From: CAVRXQ01 sp963725215
GTDB lineage: Bacteria; Actinomycetota; Acidimicrobiia; Acidimicrobiales; Bog-793
Assembly (NCBI GenBank): GCA_963725215.1
Contig: CAVRXQ010000002.1
Coordinates: 310,001-374,000, forward strand
DNA: 64,000 nucleotides
Direction of reading: 5' to 3'
Below the pieces are notes generated by a model. That model saw only the letters and a program-made list of their open reading frames with translations. It was not told the origin of the DNA and searched no databases. Shown here piece after piece: positions 1 through 8,091 of this stretch. The position numbers were made by a program, and so were the translations under genes. The stretch's first letter is position 1; the number at the start of each line of letters is the position of its first letter.

Positions 1-60
1 CAGCGCCCTCTTTGACGCCGATGCCAATCCCTCGGCGTCGTGTTCGACGAGGCAGATCAC
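1..60 (-). CDS. etfA: Electron transfer flavoprotein alpha subunit (partial, N-terminal 20 codons)
   Basis: Only the first 20 codons lie in the window; the rest continues off the left edge. The reading starts at a GTG (58-60) two bases after the ETF beta stop. Its N-terminus, beginning ICLVEHD followed by a small-residue helix, has the typical look of ETF alpha, which normally opens with a short beta strand ending in VEHD or VEHR. ETF alpha and beta form a soluble heterodimer with FAD and AMP that carries electrons from flavoprotein dehydrogenases to ETF:quinone oxidoreductase. Position directly after etfB is the usual operon order. The call rests on position plus 20 residues, so it is likely but not certain. 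Confidence 0.7.
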   Translation of the reverse strand, partial: MICLVEHDAEGLASASKRAL

Positions 61-62
61 GC

Positions 63-818
63 TCACGAGATGATCCCGATCTCTTCCAACAGCACGACGA
101 GCTTCGCGATCGCGTCGACGCCGTTGCCGAGCACCTCGGCGCTGCGCCGATCCTGTCTCGGAACCCGAAGCGCTTCGCTTCGCAAGCCTTCCTCTTCCCA
201 TTCGACCGGCACTTTGTCGATCGTCGCTTTCGTCGCCCGCATGCGGCCCGGCAACGAGGGGTAACGCGGCAAGTTGATCCCCTCTTTGACGGTCAAGACG
301 GCCGGCAAGGAAACCTGGAAGATTTCGCCGTTGCCGGCGTATTCGCGTCGGGCACGGATGCGGTCACCCTGGATCTCGAGCGCTTTCAGTCCAGTGACCA
401 CCGGAAGTCCGAGCAGGTGGGCGACCCGAATGCCGACTTGGAAGTTGCCCGCGTCGGCGGACTCGTTTCCGAACATCACAAGCTCGAATGGTCCTCGGTC
501 ACGTGCGAAGGCGGCGATCGCCTTCGCGGTCGCGATCGGACCGAATTCGCGCCCGTCCGTCTCAAGCAATGCCGCCTGGTGCGCGCCAAGTGCGATTGCG
601 TTACGCAATTGCTCGATTGCCGCCTCGGAACCGAGCGTCAGCGCGGTGACCGCGCCTCCGTGCGATTCCACCACGCGCACCGCTTCTTCGATCGCGCACT
701 CTTCGTGCGGGCTAATCGTGAATCCCAGGAACTTCGCGTCGATGTCCTTCGCGTCCGCCGTAAGCGTGATCCTCCCCCCAACATCGGGGACGCGCTTCAA
801 GCAGACGAGGATGTTCAA
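63..818 (-). CDS. etfB: Electron transfer flavoprotein beta subunit
   Basis: This 251-residue protein is full length for ETF beta. It begins MNILVCLKRVPD, the family opening, and has the SPHEECAIEEAVR segment near residue 37 and a GNESADAGNFQVG stretch near 117-129 (AMP-binding and dimer region). The central VVTGLKALEI and LPAVLTVKEGIN motifs are also typical. The partner ETF alpha follows two bases downstream, and a flavin-dependent N-methyl amine dehydrogenase lies 48 bases upstream on the same strand. The three genes are therefore probably one transcript, in which ETF accepts electrons from that dehydrogenase. Nothing looks damaged. Confidence 0.95.
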   Translation of the reverse strand: MNILVCLKRVPDVGGRITLTADAKDIDAKFLGFTISPHEECAIEEAVRVVESHGGAVTALTLGSEAAIEQLRNAIALGAHQAALLETDGREFGPIATAKAIAAFARDRGPFELVMFGNESADAGNFQVGIRVAHLLGLPVVTGLKALEIQGDRIRARREYAGNGEIFQVSLPAVLTVKEGINLPRYPSLPGRMRATKATIDKVPVEWEEEGLRSEALRVPRQDRRSAEVLGNGVDAIAKLVVLLEEIGIIS

Positions 819-866
819 CGCTTACGACTCTCCACGATGTATTGCGACAACGTCATTTCGGCACCA

Positions 867-3377
867 TCAACCGCGCGTGCGCTCGTTGTCGGGATCAAAT
901 AGCGGTCTCGCGCCAACTACGGCCACGGTCGCCGGCAGAAGCTCCGACATGTACTCGACCGCGTACGTCGCTCCCTCGATCGCTTTGTTCGTCGGCAGAT
1001 AGGCCAGCACGATGTGAGTGCCGACCGATGGTCCTGCGCCAGCGCTCGTTGCGTAGGCGTTTCGACCTCTGGCGTCGGTGAGAGGTTCACCGCCTGCGGT
1101 GACGATCGGCTCACCGCCCAAGGGGAACCTCGTCCGTCCGTCTCGTCCTTTCAAGTCGTCGACGGTGAGCGTGCACAACATCGCGGCTTGTGGCTCCTCC
1201 CGGTGGCGCAGGTGAGCCTCTTTCCCGACAAAGTCCGCCTCTTTCACCTTCGGGCGCTGCATTCCCGCTTCGACGACGTTGAAATCCGCAGTGAGCTCGG
1301 ATCCGAACGCGCGGTAACCCTTCTCGAGCCGACCGGAGACGAGGTAGACGCCGATGCCGACGGGCACGATCTCTTCTGAGCGACCGGCTTCGAAGAGCGC
1401 GTCCCACACCCGGCGGCCTTGCTCCATCGGGATGTGCAACTCCCAGCCGAGCTCGCCGACGTACGAGATGCGGGAGGCGAGCACCGCGACGCCGTCGATC
1501 TCGATCTTCCGGCAAGTCGCGAAGGGAAATCCGTCGTTCGAGACGTCGTCGACCGTCACCTTTTCGAGCACGGTGCGGGCATTCGGGCCCCACAGTCCGA
1601 GAGTCGCCCACGCCGAAGTGACGTCGACAACCGCGGTGTCCTTGAGCGCATGCCGGGCGAACCACCTCCGGTCGAGATTGCCCGTCGCGCCACCGGTGAC
1701 GACTCGGAAGTGGTCGTGGGCGAGCCGCATCACGGTGAGGTCGGCTTTGAAGGTTCCTCGGTCGTTGAGGACCGGGGTGTAGATCACACGACCGACCGGC
1801 AGGTCCATCTGTGCCAGGGCGATGTGCTGCACGCTCGCGAGCGCGCCGTCCCCGACCACGTCGAACACGGCGAACGCCGACAGATCGACGACGCCACACG
1901 AGTCGCGCATCGCGAGGTGCTCGGCGCTGATCACGGGCGACCACCACCGCGACTCCCACTCCGCCTCGCGACGCGCGATGCGATCGCCATATCGGTCGAG
2001 CAACTTTTCGTTCGAGGCGTACCAGTACGGCCGCTCCCAACCGGCGGTTTCGAAGAACTCCGCGCCGAACTCGCGCTGGCGGTCATAGAACGGCGACAGT
2101 CGCATCGGCCGGTTGGAGAGCCATTGCTCCATCGGATGGACAATCCCATAGGTCCGGTTGTAACCCTCGTCCGCTCTCGCCAAGACGTGCTGCCGCGTCT
2201 TTTGCACGTCGTAAAAACGGGCGATGTCCGCCTCGTGGATGTCGATCTCGGGTTCGTTCCCGGTCATCCATTCGGCGACCATGCGTGCGATGCCGGCTCC
2301 TTCCTTGATCCAGCTGGCGGTGACCGACCAAAGGCCGTTCGTCTCCGGACATTCGCCGAGCACCGGATGGCCGTCGGGAGTCATCGAGATCAGTCCGTTG
2401 ATCGCGTGGCGGATTCCGACCCGCTCGTCACCGAGCAAGCTCGGCATCAACTCCAACGCCTGCTGCAATTGAGGGTCGAAGTCTTCTTGGGTGAACGGCA
2501 GCTCGGTCGGCGAGAGCACCGCCTCCTCGATCGACGGGATGTCGTCTGGCTCGACGAGTATCGGGCGGTGGGCGTACGAGCCGACCTCGATGTCACCGCC
2601 GTGCTGTCGCTCGTACATCAGCGCGTCCATGTCCCTGATGATCGGGTACTCGATCTCGCCGGCGGTGTCGGCGAACAGTGGCACCGGTCCGACACTGATC
2701 ATTTGGTGCACGGCCGGCGTGAGCGGGATACGTGCGCCCGCCATGCGCGCGATGCGCGGGCTCCAGACTCCGCAGCAAATCGCCACGGTGTCGGTTTCGA
2801 TATCGCCCTTCGACGTTTGAACGGAGCGCACACGGTTCGAGGCGGGATCGATTTCGATCCCAAAGACCTCCGTGCTCGCCCAGACGTCCAGCGCACCCGA
2901 CGACACCGCGCGCTCTCGGGCCAACGTGCCCGCGCGCAGCGAGTCGACAACCCCGACGCTCGGCATGTGCAATCCGCCGAGGATCACGTCGGCGTCGACG
3001 TAAGGGACGAGCTTTTGCACCTCCGCTGATGTCAACAGCTCGGCAACGATTCCCCACGATTTCGCAGCTCCGGCACGCCTACGGAGCTCTTCCATTCGTT
3101 CCTCGCGGCGTGCGACTTCGACGCCGCCACTTTGCGTGAAGACGCCGAGCTTCTTGTACTGCTCGGTGCTATCGGCGGTGAGCTCTGTCATCATCTTCGA
3201 GTACTCGATCGGGAAGATGAAGTTCGAAGCGTGACCTGTCGACCCCCCGGGGTTGGGCATCGGGCCCTTGTCGACAAGGACGATCTCTCGCCAACCCAAT
3301 TCGCTGAGATGGTGAGCGAGGAAGTTGCCGACGATGCCAGCGCCGATCACGACGACGCTCGCGCGTTCCGTTGCCAT
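867..3377 (-). CDS. FAD-dependent dehydrogenase fused to a GcvT-like folate domain (dimethylglycine/sarcosine dehydrogenase type)
   Basis: This 836-residue enzyme has an N-terminal FAD-binding Rossmann motif (VVVIGAGIVG, residues 8-17) and a GSTGHAS motif. Its His49 aligns by eye with the flavinylated histidine of dimethylglycine and sarcosine dehydrogenases. The D-amino-acid-oxidase-like part runs to about residue 400. The C-terminal half (about 430-830) resembles glycine cleavage T protein, with YVGELGWELHIP and a G-x-R-x-EKGYRAFG segment. In this family the first half oxidises an N-methyl group and the second passes the one-carbon unit to tetrahydrofolate; electrons go to ETF, encoded just downstream. 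The exact substrate (dimethylglycine, sarcosine or another N-methyl amine) cannot be read from the sequence. An AAGGGG Shine-Dalgarno sits just before the ATG. Confidence 0.9.
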   Translation of the reverse strand: MATERASVVVIGAGIVGNFLAHHLSELGWREIVLVDKGPMPNPGGSTGHASNFIFPIEYSKMMTELTADSTEQYKKLGVFTQSGGVEVARREERMEELRRRAGAAKSWGIVAELLTSAEVQKLVPYVDADVILGGLHMPSVGVVDSLRAGTLARERAVSSGALDVWASTEVFGIEIDPASNRVRSVQTSKGDIETDTVAICCGVWSPRIARMAGARIPLTPAVHQMISVGPVPLFADTAGEIEYPIIRDMDALMYERQHGGDIEVGSYAHRPILVEPDDIPSIEEAVLSPTELPFTQEDFDPQLQQALELMPSLLGDERVGIRHAINGLISMTPDGHPVLGECPETNGLWSVTASWIKEGAGIARMVAEWMTGNEPEIDIHEADIARFYDVQKTRQHVLARADEGYNRTYGIVHPMEQWLSNRPMRLSPFYDRQREFGAEFFETAGWERPYWYASNEKLLDRYGDRIARREAEWESRWWSPVISAEHLAMRDSCGVVDLSAFAVFDVVGDGALASVQHIALAQMDLPVGRVIYTPVLNDRGTFKADLTVMRLAHDHFRVVTGGATGNLDRRWFARHALKDTAVVDVTSAWATLGLWGPNARTVLEKVTVDDVSNDGFPFATCRKIEIDGVAVLASRISYVGELGWELHIPMEQGRRVWDALFEAGRSEEIVPVGIGVYLVSGRLEKGYRAFGSELTADFNVVEAGMQRPKVKEADFVGKEAHLRHREEPQAAMLCTLTVDDLKGRDGRTRFPLGGEPIVTAGGEPLTDARGRNAYATSAGAGPSVGTHIVLAYLPTNKAIEGATYAVEYMSELLPATVAVVGARPLFDPDNERTRG

Positions 3378-3600
3378 CGAACCCCTTCAAATCCTCGGCG
3401 AAAACGATTCGACCGAATCCCCCGGGACGTGACGAACCACGTCCAAGAAATGCGGGCGCGATTGTCCCGCCGACCTCATACTCCGAATCGCAGTCCTTGC
3501 AGGCGACTGTACCTTCAGTCGCGAAACGTGGCCATTGCACAAGTCCTGGTCCGATGGCGGACCGGGCAAGACCCGCTAATTCATCGGGCGTCGAGTCGGC
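3378..3600. other. Spacer between dehydrogenase and CADD-like gene
   Basis: These 223 bases carry no convincing gene. On the minus strand from a GTG near 3540 there is a short reading with one CKDCD motif, which could be half of a zinc ribbon. It runs out of frame into the dehydrogenase gene and has no partner CxxC, so I do not call it. The dehydrogenase promoter or a transcript link to the upstream gene would lie here. Confidence 0.4.
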
Positions 3601-4239
3601 TCACGCGGCCAGTTCTCGCTCGTCCAGAAACGCCCACCATGCGTCAGCGGCGCGCCGCGCGGCGTCGCGCAGTTCATTCGGGTCACCTGCGATTGCATCG
3701 ACGGCATGTCTCGCCCACTCGCCGTGGCGCACGTCGATTTCGGCGTGATGCGTCCAGAACGAAACCTCATATTCGCTGAGTCCATGATCGCGACGGAGGC
3801 CAGCGGCCTTGGTTTGGGCAATGCCGCTTGATTGGCTCTCGTACGCGACGAATCCCGCTAGGGCGGCCGCCGGAGATTCAGAGAGCAGATCTTCGTAGGT
3901 CTTTAACAACTGCGCGATAGCTGATGACGGTGGTTCCTCGGTTGCGCCGACGGCGTGAGCGAACCGCCCGAACATTTCCACGTGAGGAACCGGATCTCCC
4001 AATTCGTCAGCGAGGTTTGCAGCGACAAGTTCGCGAGTTGGCCCATCCGGCAAGACAGCGACGAGCCTCGCTAGATACTTCGGCAGGAATTCCTCGAAGT
4101 GGCGATACTGCGCCGCATAGGAGGCGAGCTCTTCAGTTGACACTTCACCGCGCTCCCACCGGCGATAGAACGGATGTTCGAGCAAACGGCGATCTCTGAG
4201 TACCAGATCAAGGTCGTCATCAAACGTTGCAGTCGTCAT
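3601..4239 (-). CDS. CADD-family heme-oxygenase-like di-iron protein (candidate p-aminobenzoate synthase)
   Basis: This 212-residue all-helical protein belongs to the TenA/PqqC/heme-oxygenase-like di-iron group. Its ligand set can be read directly: E79-x6-H86, E134, then H165-x3-D169-x2-H172. This matches the spacing of Chlamydia CADD (E81/H88, E142, H174/D178/H181 as I remember them). Tyr25, Tyr41 and Lys144 fall where CADD has Tyr27, Tyr43 and Lys152, residues implicated in its self-sacrificing synthesis of p-aminobenzoate. I chose the ATG at 4237-4239; an in-frame upstream start would add 15 low-quality residues. The gene lies 223 bases upstream of a tetrahydrofolate-using dehydrogenase on the same strand. 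The family is clear; the pABA role is inference. Confidence 0.8.
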   Translation of the reverse strand: MTTATFDDDLDLVLRDRRLLEHPFYRRWERGEVSTEELASYAAQYRHFEEFLPKYLARLVAVLPDGPTRELVAANLADELGDPVPHVEMFGRFAHAVGATEEPPSSAIAQLLKTYEDLLSESPAAALAGFVAYESQSSGIAQTKAAGLRRDHGLSEYEVSFWTHHAEIDVRHGEWARHAVDAIAGDPNELRDAARRAADAWWAFLDERELAA

Positions 4240-4919
4240 GTTGTGATGGTATTCGTCTCGTTTCGTTACTGCTCGAAGACTCATTGCTGCGGCGGATCAC
4301 ACGGGTACGATTCTATATGACCTCGCGTCGAGCGATCATCATCGGCAAACTCACGGTCCAACGTTCGTTGCACATATCCATCGATCGCCCGGGCACCGGC
4401 ACTCGGGTCGTCTGAAGGTAGAACGTTGCGTCGTTTGTCGTACCGCGTCCAGACTTCGACGCGTTGATCACCGCCGAGCGTGTCGTTCCACGCGCGTTGA
4501 GCAGACAGATCGTCTTGTAACAGACTGATTGACGGCACCTGTGCCGGCACGGGCGGTGCCCTCTGCTGGTACCAGGTCATTCCAGCCCCAAGCACCCGAT
4601 CCATCACAGTGGGACAACAACAACGGCAGCTCGGGTTTCATGTTCGCCATCGCTCGATTTCACCTGAACCGGGGACAAGACGCACTTTTGGGCCGAGCGT
4701 GATGGAGCCAGAGACGTCCGCACCAACAAACCAGAAAGAGAGTTCAACGGAATTAAGGGCGCGGTTTCGTTTATCTGAATCGGTCGGTTCTGGCTGTGGT
4801 CGCGGTCGAATCAGTCCGATGCTCCATCATCGCTATATACGCCGAGTCGCCTGAACGGGTTCGTCAACCCGGTCCTTCATGTATCTCAGGCTCAGTTTGG
4901 CTGAGCGAGAACATTTCGC
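4240..4919. other. Gene-poor stretch
   Basis: I find no supported gene in these 680 bases. A minus-strand open frame at 4281-4607 shows no family features and has an odd composition. A small hairpin (ctcag/ctgag arms, around 4888-4903) follows the HicA-like gene on its 3-prime side but lacks a T-run. The composition is less GC-rich than the neighbours. Confidence 0.4.
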
Positions 4920-5198
4920 TCATTCAGCTCCGTAGCCGGCTTCACGGAGCATCTTTCGCAGCACAACGATTTCCTCGATGTCGACATCTTTTCCCTTTGG
5001 CCGCTCGAACACCTCCGAGTTGGATCCCAGTGTCACTTTGAACTTGCCGTCGTGACGATGTTCTGCGGTTCCAATCGATTCGAACAAGGAGGCAACTTCC
5101 CGCCATTCGATGTTGTAACTCGTTGGGTGCTCGAAGAGCTTCTTCAGAGTGTCTTTATGCCGGTTGCTGAAGTGTTCGGGGTTGGGGCGCGTCGTCAT
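4920..5198 (-). CDS. Small HicA-like conserved protein
   Basis: A 92-residue protein starting MTTRPNPEHF. The NRHKDTLKKLFEHP segment, a beta hairpin around GKFKVTLGSNSEVF, and the closing EIVVLRKMLREAGY fit a small HicA-like double-stranded-RNA-binding-type fold seen in many actinobacterial hypothetical proteins. The catalytic histidine context of true HicA mRNA interferases is not clear, and there is no HicB-like antitoxin next to it, so a toxin role is not supported. It starts 12 bases after the stop of the DksA/TraR-like gene on the same strand, so the two are probably cotranscribed. Function unknown. Confidence 0.65.
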   Translation of the reverse strand: MTTRPNPEHFSNRHKDTLKKLFEHPTSYNIEWREVASLFESIGTAEHRHDGKFKVTLGSNSEVFERPKGKDVDIEEIVVLRKMLREAGYGAE

Positions 5199-5210
5199 CG
5201 CCTCGCCTCG

Positions 5211-5546
5211 CTACATCCGCTCGGCTTCTTCGACGGTCAGTTCCGCGGCGGGATCGGCTTCAAGCCGCTGGTCTGGAATCACAAGGCCGCTTCGAACCGA
5301 TCTGCCATACGTCCCGGCATCTAGGCGCTTCTCGGCGCGATCGATCGTCTCGAGGCGTTGGCGGAGTTGCGATTCGAGTTCGCCTTGGTCCACCTCCGAA
5401 ACGAGCGGCTCGGCCGGGTCGGTCATGTCACCCGGTTCAAGCGCGCCTTCACGGTCCTCGGCGCCAGCCGCAGCGGTCTCATCGAGGAGTGCTGCAACGC
5501 GGCGTCGCTCCGCTCCAAGCAACTTTCGCGCCCGCTGTTCGTCCAT
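5211..5546 (-). CDS. TraR/DksA-like protein without the zinc finger
   Basis: A 111-residue protein with a long N-terminal helix pair (MDEQRARKLLGAERRRV and EVDQGELESQLRQRLETI), then the YGRSVRSG and IPDQRLEADPAAEL stretch. That layout is the DksA/TraR coiled coil followed by what should be a four-cysteine zinc finger, but no cysteine is present. Family members act on RNA polymerase secondary channels, but cysteine-free actinobacterial versions have no established role that I know of. The start at 5544-5546 is chosen because a strong GGAGGAG Shine-Dalgarno lies just upstream. It is cotranscribed with the HicA-like gene. Confidence 0.75.
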   Translation of the reverse strand: MDEQRARKLLGAERRRVAALLDETAAAGAEDREGALEPGDMTDPAEPLVSEVDQGELESQLRQRLETIDRAEKRLDAGTYGRSVRSGLVIPDQRLEADPAAELTVEEAERM

Positions 5547-6016
5547 TGCTCCTCCGCCGGGTTCGTCGCGATGTTGCGGACCGGCGCTCCGCACGGATTT
5601 GATTCAGGTCATCTTTGCGTGTCGGAGGGCTTCTCGCCACATCTCCACACGCGCGGATCACAAGGTGGCACTGACGGAAATGGTTGCCGCCAGCTGCGCA
5701 CGTTCTTCCGACTCTTTGCCCGATCCATCGAAACTTTGGTTCTCGGTTGGACTGTTCAGAAGGGCTTGGAAGACAGGGATGCGCTCCAGCACGTCGACCT
5801 CGCGCTGGGCGTACCCACCTCGGAAGGAGCAGGAATCGGCACCAAGCCGATAGCGAGGCGTCGGTGCCTCGGGGAGGCGCATAACCTCGCGCCGCGGATC
5901 ATCGATCGACTCGCCGACTTTTGTCCGGGCTCCCCATAACCTGAAGCTGGTGTGACCGGGGACATCATCTCCGGTCGGACCGATCTCGGTCCCGCCCTCA
6001 CTCAGCGGAGCGCTCG
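5547..6016. other. Intergenic, possible small ORF
   Basis: Nothing firmly supported. On the minus strand from an ATG at 5880-5882 to 5658 there is a 74-codon frame (opening MRLPEAPTPRYRLGADS) with fairly protein-like composition but no recognisable family. It would sit upstream of the DksA-like gene. The region must also hold the promoter of the ABC-F gene starting at 6017. Confidence 0.3.
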
Positions 6017-7618
6017 ATGTTGACCGCCACGAATCTCGAGCTCGTCGTCGCGGGTCGCAAGCTCCTCGAGCCGGCGACCTTCGTTGTCGCGCCTGGCGAC
6101 CGGGTCGGCCTGGTCGGGCGCAACGGCGCGGGCAAGACGACCTTGGCTCGGGTGTTGGCCGGAGAGACACCGCCGTCAAAGGGGGAGGTCCGCTGTTCGG
6201 GATCGATCGCCTACTTGCCCCAGGATCCTCGCACCGGTGATCTCGAAGAAACGGCGATCGACCGGATCCTCGGTGCCCGCGGGCTCGACCGGGTCGTCCG
6301 CCAGCTCGAAGCGGCGCGCCACGCCATGTCCGACGACGACCCGCAGCGTCGTGACGAGGCGCTGCGCCACTACGCCCGCCTCGAGGAGCGCTTCCAGCTG
6401 CACGGCGGATGGAAGGCGGACGCCGAGGCGGCGTCGATCGCCTCTCGCCTCGGATTGCCAGGGCGCGTCCTCGACCAGGCGCTCGGGACGCTTTCGGGCG
6501 GTCAGCGGCGTCGCGTCGAGCTGGCGCGGGTGCTGTTCTCCAATGCCCCGACCCTGGTGCTCGACGAGCCGACCAACCACCTCGACGCCGACTCGATCGA
6601 ATGGCTGAAGGGATATCTAAAAACGCACGAGGGCGGCTTGATCGTGATCAGCCACGACGTCGCCTTGCTCGAAACGGTGGTGAACCGGGTCTTCCACCTC
6701 GACGCGACACGCTGCCAGCTCGACTTCTACCGAGTCGGGTGGAAGGCCTACCTCGAGCAGCTGGCGGCCGACGAGCATCGACGCCGGCGGGAGCGCCAAA
6801 ACGCTGAGCGAAAGATCGTCGCGTTGCGGTCGCAAGCGGACCGCATGAGAGCCAAGGCGACCAAGGCGCGCATGGCGCACGGCCTCGACCGGCGAGCGGC
6901 CCAGCTCGAGACGAAATTCGAGGAGGTGCGCAAGACGGACAAGGTGGCCAAGCTGCGGTTCCCCAAGCCGAGCGCCTGCGGCCGCACTCCACTCACGGCC
7001 ACCGACTTGATGAAGTCGTACGGTTCCCTCGAAGTCTTCTGCGGCGTCGACCTGGCGGTCGACCGCGGCAACAGGGTGGTGGTGCTCGGCCTCAACGGCG
7101 CTGGCAAGACGACGCTCCTGCGGCTGCTAGCCGGGATCGAGCGCCCGGACGCCGGCGAGGTACACCACGGCCACGGCCTCAAGCTCGGCTACTACGCGCA
7201 GGAACACGAGACCCTCGTTCCCGATCATTCGGTGTGGGACAACGTCCGCCACCGGGCGCCTGCGGAGGTGACCGACACCGAGCTGCGCCAAATCCTCGGA
7301 TCGTTCCTCTTCGGCGGCGACCGGATCTCCCAGTTGGCGGGCACGCTCTCCGGAGGCGAGAAAACTCGCCTCGCCCTGGCGACGCTCGTCGTTTCCTCGT
7401 CGAACGTTTTGCTCCTCGACGAGCCGACGAACAACCTCGATCCTGCTAGCCGATCCGAGGTGTTGACCGCGTTGCGGACCTACGAAGGCGCCATCGTGCT
7501 CGTCACACACGATCCCGGCGCCGTCGAAGCCCTGTCCCCTGATCGCGTCATCCTCATGCCCGACGGTGTCGAGGACTCCTGGAGTACCGACCTCGAGGAC
7601 CTCGTCGCGCTCGCCTGA
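6017..7618 (+). CDS. ABC-F family ATPase (ribosome-associated type)
   Basis: A 533-residue soluble protein with two ATP-binding cassettes and no membrane segment. Cassette 1 has Walker A GRNGAGKTT (residues 34-42), signature LSGGQRRRVE and Walker B LVLDEPTNHLD. Cassette 2 has GLNGAGKTT (near 358), LSGGEKTRLAL and LLLDEPTNNLD. A charged linker (about 240-310, rich in Arg/Lys/Glu) corresponds to the P-site tRNA interaction motif of ABC-F proteins. Such proteins act on ribosomes, as translation factors or in resistance to ribosome-targeting antibiotics. The subgroup cannot be fixed by eye. It stands alone, with no transporter partner. Confidence 0.9.
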   Translation: MLTATNLELVVAGRKLLEPATFVVAPGDRVGLVGRNGAGKTTLARVLAGETPPSKGEVRCSGSIAYLPQDPRTGDLEETAIDRILGARGLDRVVRQLEAARHAMSDDDPQRRDEALRHYARLEERFQLHGGWKADAEAASIASRLGLPGRVLDQALGTLSGGQRRRVELARVLFSNAPTLVLDEPTNHLDADSIEWLKGYLKTHEGGLIVISHDVALLETVVNRVFHLDATRCQLDFYRVGWKAYLEQLAADEHRRRRERQNAERKIVALRSQADRMRAKATKARMAHGLDRRAAQLETKFEEVRKTDKVAKLRFPKPSACGRTPLTATDLMKSYGSLEVFCGVDLAVDRGNRVVVLGLNGAGKTTLLRLLAGIERPDAGEVHHGHGLKLGYYAQEHETLVPDHSVWDNVRHRAPAEVTDTELRQILGSFLFGGDRISQLAGTLSGGEKTRLALATLVVSSSNVLLLDEPTNNLDPASRSEVLTALRTYEGAIVLVTHDPGAVEALSPDRVILMPDGVEDSWSTDLEDLVALA

Positions 7619-7728
7619 GCTGCGGGCGAGCGTGCCGAGGTGACGATCAGGCAGCGGTACGCGTCCAGCGAACGTTAGAGCAAGGCGGTAGCGGTGCTGA
7701 CCGAGCACCGGGCCAATTCCCAATATAG

Positions 7729-7914
7729 AGAGCTGAGATCAAGCAGCTTCAAACGAAAATCTCTGTGTACGACTACATAGGCACCGGAACCGCGTTGGCA
7801 GACTTTTTCTACAACGGGGCGCTGTCGACGTACGAGAAACTGGGGTTCTCTCGGGATCGCAAGATCGGCAAGCACCGTTGGGTTGTCACCAAGGTGGTGC
7901 AACCCTCGTCGTAG
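7729..7914 (+). pseudogene. Remnant of a GNAT acetyltransferase (C-terminal part only)
   Basis: The plus-strand frame from 7729 to the TAG at 7912-7914 reads as the tail of a GNAT acetyltransferase. It has YIGTGTALADFF, then TYEKLGFSRD followed by RKIGKHRWVV. The S-x-YEKLGF step (last helix before strand 7) and the KHRWV ending are typical of the family. There is a stop codon (TAG, 7726-7728) right before it and no upstream acetyl-CoA motif (R/Q-x-x-G-x-G/A). The N-terminal two thirds are therefore missing. The remainder of 7619-8048 holds nothing I can name. Confidence 0.55.
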
Positions 7915-8048
7915 ACGTTCGCCCCAAACCGCTTGAGGGGTGCAGTGACGTACGCCCTCGCCGGGCGAAACGGATGACCCACGTCGCCGATGACCCATCC
8001 TCGACGACACTGCCAATGCTGAAGACACCTCGAGAGGGAACCCAGCGC

Positions 8049-8081
8049 GACAAGGCCCGACCGTAATGGTCGGGCCTTGTC
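8049..8081 (-). terminator. Strong hairpin after the secreted-protein gene
   Basis: A perfect 14-bp stem (8049-8062 with 8068-8081) closes a 5-base loop, 10 bases beyond the stop of the minus-strand gene at 8092. No T-run follows on either strand, so it may be an L-shaped or Rho-assisted terminator or an mRNA-stabilising hairpin. Confidence 0.65.
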
Positions 8082-8091
8082 GGCCGAACGT

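Noticed and set aside
12..902. Long plus-strand open frame of 296 codons across the ETF beta gene
   Set aside because: It is antisense to a firm ETF beta gene and has an Arg-rich composition typical of GC-rich shadow frames.
1419..3029. 536-codon plus-strand frame opposite the dehydrogenase
   Set aside because: Antisense shadow of the FAD/GcvT gene; no family-like motif and no ribosome site.
4920..5546. HicAB-type toxin-antitoxin pair
   Set aside because: The partner of the HicA-like protein is a DksA/TraR-like coiled coil, not a HicB antitoxin; the toxin active site is not evident.
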